Source of the DNA: Morinoia aosen
Lineage: Eukaryota > Arthropoda > Malacostraca > Amphipoda > Talitridae
DNA length: 64,000 nucleotides
Reading direction: 5' to 3'
NCBI GenBank assembly: GCA_030386875.1
Contig: CM059571.1
Location: 28,266,355-28,330,354 of the forward strand
Positions 55,324 to 64,000 of this stretch are shown here, in pieces. Numbering within the stretch: the stretch's first letter is position 1; each line of letters begins with the position of its first letter. The notes under the pieces are model-generated. The model was not told the DNA's origin, did not search any database, and was given only the letters and a program-made list of their open reading frames with translations. The position numbers and the translations under genes were made by a program.

Positions 55324-57000
55324 TCTTAGTTACAGAACATACTGAACACGCATTGACGAATCTCATTTTGCCTGGTATCTCCATTGCTTAATACTCTCCC
55401 TTGCTCATTTTCTTCATAATTCAAGACATCACACAACCGTCTTGACGTATGCGTAGGTATTATGATTTAATTGCCTATACGCTGGGATTTGCAAGCAGGC
55501 TTCCTTGTATATGTGTGTACGTCTATGGGTGTGCATGTGTGCACAATACACCTGTGTGCACTGGACTAGCAACTGGTATATAAACTATAAATACCAGACT
55601 TGTTTCTCACTCCCAACTTTTAACACTACCCAACACATCATTTCATTTCATTATATTAAGGCAATCCGAAGCTGAAATGTCTTGTACATGTAAAATGTTG
55701 TACCTATGTATGTTTATCATTTGTAGACATTTTGCGCCATATTTCAAAGATAATGTGACTTTTGCCAAATCTGACACCCGAATAGGACATTCATGTTTCT
55801 TTCTTCTTTACGTCCAAAAATGCATTTGGTAGGCTAGTGTAGTGCAAATTATCATATCATCTCTTACGATCTAGAGTATATTATAACAACTGACCTGAGC
55901 CTCGCGTACTTCTGGAAATATTTTGTACTTGGGAACCGTTGTAGAACAATCGTTTTCACGTTTCTGACTAAGGTAGACTGTTTTGTGCCAATATTTTTAG
56001 TACGGAATTTTTATTGAATTCATGCAATAATAAAAGATATTTCCTCCGATTCCCTCGATTGGAATGCTAGTTTATACTGATTAGTTTACGCTGATATTTG
56101 CGCACATGCTTACTTGTGTATATGTGTATATATACTTGTGCACGCTATGCGTACGTAGATAGGTGAATGTGTCACTACGTAATACTTCATTTCAGTTGAT
56201 TACTGTACAGCATTTATAAAACATATATATACAAGTATATTTGTTGCGCGATCACCCACATATGATAAATAAGACGCTTATCAACCAATGATCTTTTCGA
56301 TACAATATTTAATAAAACATCGTTACAATATTCCATTAAAAATTGTAAGCAGCAACACATACTGAAAGAGTTGTTACGAATTTCCTTTGCTCATTATCCT
56401 ATATTTCAGAACATCGTACAGCATTCTTATAGAACGCGCATATATTGTGATTGCCTCGATGCATAGAAATGTATTTGTGTATGTTTACGTGTTAGGTGTA
56501 TGTTTGTATGTGGGTATGTATGTATGTATGTGCATGTATATGTGTATATATTTACATGTATATATGCACATATGTGTGTACTAAACTGACAACTGGCATT
56601 TTAACTAGAGATAATGCTGTTTTTCTGTTCACTCTGAACTGGTTACATTACCTAACTCGTTATCTCTTTATTATTGTAAAACATTCACGTAAAAAACGAT
56701 ACATTTGTTGTGTGACCATCCATTTATACTTAAATGAAATGCTTATCAGCTAATGACCGTTATGTTAAAGTTGCTTAATTAGAAATACAAATCTGGTAAT
56801 TTTCGTGGTCCTTATGCTCAAATATATTTTTCGTGTTCCTTGAAATGACATTTTTAAACATCTTTCGAAACAAACAATTTTTATATTATTTCCTGGCGTC
56901 AAGAATTGCGAAGTTTTATATCATGTATATGTAAATTGTCATAAGTGTTCTAAACCCGCAATGAAAATGCATCGTCCATGAAATTATGTTGTCTCTTATA
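55324..57000. other. 3' untranslated sequence and anonymous AT-rich DNA
   Basis: The first few hundred bases are probably the 3' UTR of copy C. TG/TA-rich microsatellite at about 56470-56580 (GTATGTATGTATGTGCATG). No gene. Confidence 0.4.
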
Positions 57001-57095
57001 ATTATCATTACATGTATCATCAAATGTAGATTAACTAGGGAGCACGTTATGATTATCATTACATGTATTATCAAATGTAGATTAAGCAAGATTAG
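57001..57095 (+). repeat. 51-bp direct duplication
   Basis: ATTATCATTACATGTAT followed by ATCAAATGTAGATTAA occurs at 57001 and again at 57052. Confidence 0.8.
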
Positions 57096-57107
57096 GAGAA
57101 CATTGCC

Positions 57108-57205
57108 CTCAATCATTTATTTTCGACTAGTGACATGAGTATTACAATACTCGTGGGTGTGTATCATCCAAGTGAATTAACTTTAAGATATTTTAAAAAC
57201 CAATG
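57108..57205 (+). repeat. Dispersed repeat, copy 3
   Basis: CTCAATCATTT, TTCGACTAGTGACATGAG, TATTACAATACTC, TATCATCCAAG and AAGATATTTTAAAA follow the same order as 3120-3240. The core GAGTATTACAATACTC is again palindromic, with compensating changes relative to copy 1. Confidence 0.5.
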
Positions 57206-59559
57206 ATAGTACTTTTGAACTGTTTCTGTTGGAAATAAAGTGTTTTTTTTTTAGTGGCGGTTACTGCCTCTGCAAAGGCCGCGAGTGTTGTTTTGACTGT
57301 GTTCTTCGCAATTATTGCATTAGATAAATTGTGACGTAGTATTGCATCTGATGCCAAAAACATGTTTTTTGATGTTTTATTGATTGTTTTCCGAGATGTT
57401 GTGGCTATCAACCGTTACGCTCATCCTCAGATTTTTCTCGTCGGTTGGCCAGCTCAAGCAGAATTTAATTTTTTAAACTTAGTTGCGTGAAGTGTTGTTC
57501 GTAAACTATTTTGAAACTAGAGCAGTGGTATTCAAATCAATGTATTCTGGATTGAATACTGAGCAAGTTTACAGAACAGTTCATATTCATTTGCAAGTTC
57601 TATTCTGAATATTCATGAACATTGGAAGTATGAAGAAGATAGAATTACTTTTTTAAACTCATTTCCGGTAGTTCTTGTAGAGAGTTTAATAAATGAAGAA
57701 ATAGGTAATTAGATATCTTTTACGCTCCGTTAATAGAGAATTATGTTGGTAGATGTGCAATGTCTCTTGCCTCAATGATTTGTTACATTCCTAAATTAAC
57801 GATTTCCTGACCTAATTATTTTTGGCTAATAAACAGAATTGAATGAACTCCATTGTTTTTTAATATCGTTTTTGAGTTGGCATAATTGGAGATAAAAAAT
57901 ATTTAAATGATGCACTTGCTATCCTGAGTGGGGACACATGTTACCATGAAAGGATGTCCTCTAAATGGTCTCTTCATTATCCCCTCTCCTTAAAATACCG
58001 TCATTATATTAAGAGAGGCTTAAATTGCATTCTGTAAACAATAACAGTGAAAATTTTTCTTTATGATTCTTCAAAGAAATATGAATTTAATATTATAACT
58101 CATGTCTTACAGAGTGGCCACGGAAACTGGTTTCTTTTTTCAAATTGTATTGATGTCACAATAAGTTACTTATTTTCACCATATTAATAAGTGCAATTGT
58201 ATACTGACCTTGAACAAAAAATAAGACCAATATGCTTTTTACAGAGCTTTGTATCAGCGCCAACAAGAATATAGAAGAATGCTGGTGATAACCAAAACTT
58301 TGAGCTTATAATGAAAAATCGATTGCTGTAAATATGTACCATGGCCAAAATATACCACTGCATTGTATGACTCTTGCACTTTTGGGACTTAGCACTCCTA
58401 CAGGGTCCGAGAGAAATATGCATAGGGTCTTTTTTATTGTAATTAGTTATTGATTTATTTTTCATGAGGGACATTTTTTATTCAATTATTTGCTGTCCAT
58501 GTCAGCTTGTCTCTCTGTCTTTAGCTATTCTCTTGTTTAATTTGTTTTTCAAGATTTGTAATTTTGTGCATTGAGTCCTGTGCAACAGTGCACCCTATCT
58601 ATGATTTGAGGGTATTGTTTATCGTAAATACTTTTTGGTAGATAATTTCACTAGCTAGTTGTGCTTTGATTTTTTCTAAAACCGCATTAGTAATGCAAGG
58701 AAATATGTTTATGCTATTCTCTGCCATCAATTTTCACTTGGTTCTCTAATGAAATATTTTAAATATTATTTTTCAGTATTTGAACTTGTAAAAAATGCTG
58801 TTCACTATCCCGCTCATAAACAAACACATTCAGTCAATTTTAACTGCCAACCAATGTAGTTTATGAATGATGCATTTCTTTTGAAAAAAATTTTTTCGGT
58901 GCTGGTTCATTGGTGACCCAGCTGGGTAAGGGGTATTGAAAACTCACATTGTAACTCTAATTTAATTTGCTATTTTCTTTAATGATATGCAAAATGTTCC
59001 TTCAGGCAAATCATTTCTATAAAGTCTAAAAATTTGGGAGAAATCTCTGGAATAATATATATATGATATAGATGAGCGTTGAAAGGGAACTCTGTATACA
59101 TGATTTGATATATCTCTATATTAAGAAAAAATACATTTTCTATTGGTTTATTTCTTGAGGTAGAGATATATCAAAAATAATATATATATATATATTATGT
59201 ATTGTGTAATTCGATGCACATCTTTCAGCCATATGCAGAAAAACGCAAAATATATACGGTATATACGTTGGACCCCCTGTATATACCGAGGGTCCAACGA
59301 AAACATTTCCAACCTTTTAATAGATTATATCTCCGCTGAAATTTATCATATTTGAAATTTCACTTTTTCATAATGCAATAAATTTTCTTTTCGAATAATT
59401 CGTTTTTCTAAGTTGCTTAACTTTACAGTGATCGATTTACTGAAACAGGTGGACAAATTAATTGTTCAGAGGCAACTAATTGCTCAAAGGAAACAATTAT
59501 GGTGTTCTTCATTTCTCAAAATCTACTGTTAAAAATAATCTTACAATGATGTATCCTAT
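57206..59559. other. Anonymous AT-rich sequence, no gene seen
   Basis: Short frames only. A 10-bp inverted pair CGTTGGACCC / GGGTCCAACG at 59267-59300 is the only structure noticed. Confidence 0.4.
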
Positions 59560-59955
59560 ATATCACAAAGTATTTAAATCCTCGTATAGATTATTTACTT
59601 TCTTATTTCATTATTTCAAGACACCTTAAACGTAACTCACTAACGATCAAAGAATTGTCGTCGTATTAGAATATGAAGCAACGAAAAACTGGGACAAAAT
59701 TAAAGGAGCATTCAATTTTCTTTCCAATTTCCTAACTGTGCGATACACAGTTTTCTTATCGGACGAGTTCCTTTCCGAGAATTTTTCATTAATTATTGCT
59801 CTTCTAAATTTTCCAGTTTTTCGTTGCTTCATATTCCAATGCGATGAAAATTCTTTTATCGTTAGTGGGCTGCATTTTAGGTGTCTTCGAATGACGAAAT
59901 AAGGGAGTAAATATCCTCTCAGAGGGTTTAAATATTTGGTGGTATGTGGGCCCTG
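59560..59955. mobile_element. Foldback / MITE-like inverted repeat
   Basis: Arms of about 150 bp pair with moderate divergence around a loop of about 70 bp. Landmarks are GAATATGAAGCAACGAAAAA (59669) with TTTTTCGTTGCTTCATATTC (ending 59836), and TATTTAAATCCTC (59571) with GAGGGTTTAAATATT (near 59933). A 103-codon minus-strand frame across it is incidental. Confidence 0.7.
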
Positions 59956-60247
59956 CACAGATTCTGCGTTCCCTTACAACGTTGACTACGTTTGTGTGAT
60001 TGCTACGGTTGGTTCAGTTAGGTTGTGAGTAGCAGAATTTAGAAACCGACTGTACTGCTCAAATCCATTCATGTCCTTTATAAAAAGTGTGAGAAATATA
60101 AGTACACTAACATTTTTATCGGGTATGCTAAAATCAATTCTAAAATAGATAGTGAAATTATGGAAATGCTATTTATTTATGCTGGTATACAAATGAGCAA
60201 TTTACCTAGTGGTACACATGTGTCCCAAAACGTAGTCCACGTATTGC
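59956..60247. other. Anonymous sequence
   Basis: No gene seen. Confidence 0.3.
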
Positions 60248-60336
60248 CTCCATATTAAATAGTGCCTCCATTTCCCTCTCTTTGGATGGCCTTTGTTGCG
60301 GATAGGGAGGCTTAAACTAACTAATAATCTAATCTA
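60248..60336 (+). repeat. 3' end of the (TAATC)-tailed retroelement, second copy
   Basis: Diverged copy of 615-712, from CTCCAT to TAACTAATAATCTAATCTA. Confidence 0.55.
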
Positions 60337-60657
60337 TAAAGTAAACGAGCGTGGAAAGGGAACTTTGTGATATGGAAATTAGATTCCCATCCTTATGTTT
60401 ATGTAGTTGATAGTTGTTTGTAACATGCAGCATTTTAAACGGATTATGATTTTATGTTTAATTCCTATATTATATGGGTGTTCCAATGGTGGGAAGGCTG
60501 TGAATAATGAAAGTAAGATATTCATGTAAATTTTTATGTAGCGAATGTTTAACTTTTGTATTACAAGTTGAAAAAAGAGCGGGATTCCTTGTCCTCTCTA
60601 TAACGCATTGTCTAATATACCTGAGCTCCCAGTCGCACGCGCATCGATCTCATTGGA

Positions 60658-60757
60658 TGTATAATATTGTACTGAGCTTATTGGATCAATACATTCACAA
60701 TGCATTAAGTGTGAATGTATTGTAAGATCCAAAGCTTCCAGTGCAATATTGTACACC
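60658..60757. repeat. Perfect-centred hairpin, arms about 48 bp
   Basis: AATACATTCACAATGCATTA is followed directly by GTGAATGTATT. The outer parts ATAATATTGTACTGAGCTT and AAGCTTCCAGTGCAATATTG pair with a few mismatches. Short MITE remnant or structured DNA. Confidence 0.75.
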
Positions 60758-61049
60758 CCGTGAGGCGAGGCACGCGCAACCGGGAACGATTTTTTAACCT
60801 ATAATCCATGGACGGCCAGCCGCGATTCGAATTTGGTTCTGAGGCGGTACACGGCCGGTAGGTGAGGCAGGTCACGGGTAATTCGCGGGTGGTTTTGTAT
60901 CCGATAACGTGAACATTTAACCTCTCAAGCGCGCGTATTCCAAGCAAAAAACAACCGTATTGCCGACGCCGTTCCACCGGCGATACGGCCTTAATTTTTA
61001 ATTGAGAAATGGAGTCTGAAATGCGCTTTACATAATATGCATCATCTTT
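60758..61049. other. GC-richer unknown repeat
   Basis: Contains ACGGCCAGCCGCGATTCG and CCACCGGCGATACGGCC, resembling the GC-rich sequence at 4600-4830. The long minus-strand frame here has no domain. Confidence 0.4.
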
Positions 61050-61905
61050 GGCCCAAAACCCATAGGACACTCAGTACACTAGACAGAAAAATATGAATAC
61101 ATGAAAACAGTGTTAGAGCTATTCAAGTACGAAGAGCACAAATGAATCATTCGTTTTGATCTAAAATTTTTCAATTTTTTATTTGGACAACAAAGCGGCT
61201 ACACAAGATTCTCTTGCTTTATGTGCCTCTGGGACAGCAGAGCCAAAGACACACACTGAATTCAGGAATAATAGCCAGTTAGGGAAAGCTACACTGTTGG
61301 GGAAAAAAACATCATTTATACACCCCTAGCGGGACATGAAAAAATTGTTTTCCTGCATCTTCATATCACGCAGGGCCTTGTGAAACAGTGTGTCAAGGCG
61401 CTCAATACTGACAGTGACTGTTTCAAGTATTTGTGTGATGCGTGTTCAGGTGTGACGACAGAAAAACTCAAAGCAGGTATTTTCGAAGTCCCTCAAGTTC
61501 AGAAGTTGATTGAAGATCAAGCTTTCATTTAATCTATGACTGATGTTGAGAAAAATGCATGGCGAGCATTCGTTTCTGTCGAAAGGAACTTTCTTGGAAA
61601 CAGGAAATAGAAGGAATAAAAAGAGCTGATTGGATCTTTAATGGAAAGTTTCCCGGTGTCAGGCTGCGACATGGACATTATGATGCATTTCTTAAACAGT
61701 CAAATTGAATTATTTCCTGCAAACTTGGGGGACGGGAGGGATGAGCAGAGTGAACGCTTTCGCCAGGATATCAAAATCATGGAAGATTGATATCGAGGTC
61801 GCTGGAACGTTCACATGATGGCCGACTATTGCTGGAGTATTCTGCGAGACCGCACAGGGAAGCGACATTTAAGACGGTCCATTAAACGCAAGTTTCTGCG
61901 TGAAT
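61050..61905 (+). pseudogene. Orphan insect multicopy gene family, copy 3 (C-terminal half)
   Basis: Across frames: PIGHSVH-stop-TEKYEYMKT, LELFKYEEHK (61110), FNFLFGQQSGYTRFSCFMCL and WDSRAKDTH (61180-61250), FLHLHITQGLVKQCVKALNT (61355), KLKAGIFEVPQVQKLIEDQA (61470), EKNAWRAFVSVERNFLGNRK (61550), SGCDMDIMMHFLNSQIELFP (61660), RDEQSERFRQDIKIMED (61738), YRGRWNVHMMADYCWSILRD (61793) and a basic end KRHLRRSIKRKFL to a stop near 61904. This matches copy 1 block by block and extends to the true C-terminus. Stops and frameshifts throughout. Confidence 0.72.
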
Positions 61906-64000
61906 AAATTTGTCATTTTTCGCAAAAGCTGCTGATGGATACAATGTGTTTGCCAAGGTAAGTATAAGTAATTATATTTTTTTTGTCTTGTTTATAATGG
62001 GTTTTGATTTACTTTAATTTGTTCTGGTTCAAAATTTTTTTAGTAGTATTTGGTAGCTACCTATACATTGCCAGTAGTAAATGGGAGGTAACTGATTGCA
62101 AAACAACTTGACCCGATAGAATACGAGTATAACTCATGCCATATTTGAAATCAAAGACTTCAATTTACCCAGGAACAGGTTTTAATGTGAATAGAACTGA
62201 TAAAAAGTAGAATTTTGTTCTCCCAGTGTGATATGAGTGGGGGAAAATATTTCTCAAAGCTATTGCTTTCACAAATTTAAAGTGAGGTAAAGTATAAGTG
62301 AAGCTGTGAAACACGGCTCATCTTCAGTATCAGGAATGCATGTATAATTTCTACTTCTCTTAGGAAAAATATTAACTAATTTCTAAAAGCGAATGACAAT
62401 AAAATTCGAAAAAGGATGAGTCTATTTCATTCAGCGTTGGTTGAATTTGATGAATGAAATACGTTTCTTCATAGTTTTATAGATTGCCTTTTGCTGAAAT
62501 TTCAGAGCTATTTTTAGAAATTGGGTGATCAGCTGCAACGGAGTGGTCTCCAATACCGTTTTACGAACTATTGGCACACACCCTACCAGTACGGACATAC
62601 AGACAGAAATCCCTCTATGCTCTACGGTGAGTAGTCTCCCCACACCACGTAGCGTTCATTGGCTACACCTAGATTTATAAACAACTCATCTTCGCCGAAG
62701 CACAGGCATCTTCTAAGTAAAGCAGGAAAAATGAATCAATGTTGATGTTGTTGCAAAAATTACTCTGAAATTATTATTTTGAAAGTAAGGATAGAAATTC
62801 TTTTGAGACAGAGATTGTTACCTCAACATTCCCCTTAATGAACGTTTTGACCGACGTAGGTTGAACTACACTCACAGACATTCGATCTTGAGCTTTTCAT
62901 GTTAGTCTTGCAAATATAATAAATGATGAACCGAAATTCTAATGCTAATATTATGCCTTTATCCATTGATCTCGCATTTAATTGAAAACCTTATTCCATT
63001 CTTCATAAATTCTTATCTTTTTCCTTTTCACTCTCTTTATTTTTTCTGTTCTTTATGTTTTTTATGGAACCGTAACCAGCTCGGGATGACGAAGTCGGAT
63101 GAGATTGTCGGCAGAATTCTGCCCGGTAAAACAGTTATTAGTCGTCAGGACAAGCTGAAATTCCCTAGAACTGAATCATACTGTTCTAATAGATGCTAAT
63201 TTGGTGCGGGTGAGTGGATACTTGGACGAGACATGACGAGCTTCATTGCAGTGACTTGTAGACTGCTCAACAGCAATTGAGGCTACAAACACCGACAATG
63301 ACTTCATTTGGCTAATTTGCGCGTGCTTGCAAATCAACATTTATTGTTCATACAATCTAATGAAAGTGTTTCATTTTCGACCTAATCGTTAACCTGTGTA
63401 AAAAATGGCCGCCATATAGGAAACTTTTGATTAAAGTCTGAAAAATATTCATTCGAGCAGTAATAACATGAAATATTCGAGCAAGTTGTGTACGGCGAAG
63501 TGACAACATCGCGCTCTGATGTCTCCAGTTATGTTGCCGAATAACCGAGAAAGAATAAGGAGTTCAAAGCCTCAAATAGAACAAAATAGTGACCCTCGTA
63601 TAGCACAAACATACATATGGCCGCAAGTGGCTCTAAATTTGAGAAAATTTAATAACTCAGCGAACTGTCTGACGCTGTCAGAGGGTCGTGTTGGTGCTGC
63701 TGCAGGTATCTCGTGATGGACCTCAGGTGTACTAGCTGCCAGATAGCATGCACTTTGATGTATCATATTCTTCGTTGGATACCAAAGTTTAATCTCTATT
63801 CCATTTGTTGCATAAATAGGGTGTATTCTAGTTACTGAAAAAGTTCATAGCATAGAATCGCCGAGCGTTGATTAGTTGTATAAGCGTGACTCAATTTCGA
63901 GAAGTCTACTCAGCTTATCACATTTACAGTTGCGAAGGTGTTTAAAATTGTTTAAGGTCCCAAATTTGAATAAATTATCTTTATTTGCAGATAGTTTGTT
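61906..64000. other. Anonymous AT-rich sequence, no gene seen
   Basis: Only short frames on both strands, without recognisable domains, RNA genes or repeats. The window ends in this stretch. Confidence 0.4.

Noticed and set aside
59647-59958. 103-codon minus-strand frame
   Set aside because: It spans both arms of a foldback, so its sequence is forced by the inverted repeat.
60705-61070. 121-codon minus-strand frame
   Set aside because: It crosses from a hairpin into a GC-rich repeat and into the start of an orphan-gene copy read on the other strand; no domain.

Overview
This 64 kb window looks like repeat-dense intergenic DNA from an arthropod, most likely an insect. I infer that from the mix of mobile elements: Ty3/gypsy with 4-bp target duplications, mariner, PIF/Harbinger, hAT, and I-, RTE- and CR1-like non-LTR retrotransposons. 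An orphan gene family that I recall as multicopy in insects points the same way. I found no convincing single-copy host gene, and no rRNA, tRNA or CRISPR. Nearly every recognisable protein is a transposable-element protein, and most are broken by stops or frameshifts.

Layout. 0-11.4 kb: anonymous AT-rich DNA with a foldback palindrome (1730-2253) running into an array of 15-bp quasi-palindromes, a hairpin repeat (4431-4608), a Harbinger-type element with perfect 47-bp termini and a MADF-like fragment (4834-6335), a 5'-truncated CR1-group reverse transcriptase (6462-7787) and two tandem repeats. 11.4-20.2 kb: a young Ty3/gypsy element (317-bp LTRs differing at 2 sites, ACCA target duplication) with a short gag, a canonical -1 slippery heptamer, an uninterrupted pol, and a small putatively myristoylated membrane protein where env would lie. 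20.3-24 kb: three foldback or inverted-repeat structures and an 85-bp tandem repeat.

24.9-39.2 kb: a stack of nested insertions. The base is an I-like non-LTR element on the minus strand. Its ORF2 is split by a mariner (25544-31655) and by a Harbinger (33879-36026). The mariner is split by two TTA-flanked elements, one holding an 8-bp-TSD element and the other a hAT. The second Harbinger holds another hAT, inserted inside the Harbinger transposase remnant. Removing the inserts leaves a 1327-bp mariner and an I-like element of about 6 kb, which are ordinary lengths for both.

39.2-64 kb: two or three copies of a CR1-group non-LTR element, a 3.4-kb RTE-like element with a 13-bp target duplication (44497-47922), a 14-bp minisatellite (51186-51682), more inverted repeats, and three decayed copies of an uncharacterised gene family with a C-F-x-C-x-W-D-S-R-A signature (about 41440, 50100 and 61050).

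Only the gypsy element looks potentially active. The other elements are remnants or non-autonomous, so what the window records best is a relative order of insertions.
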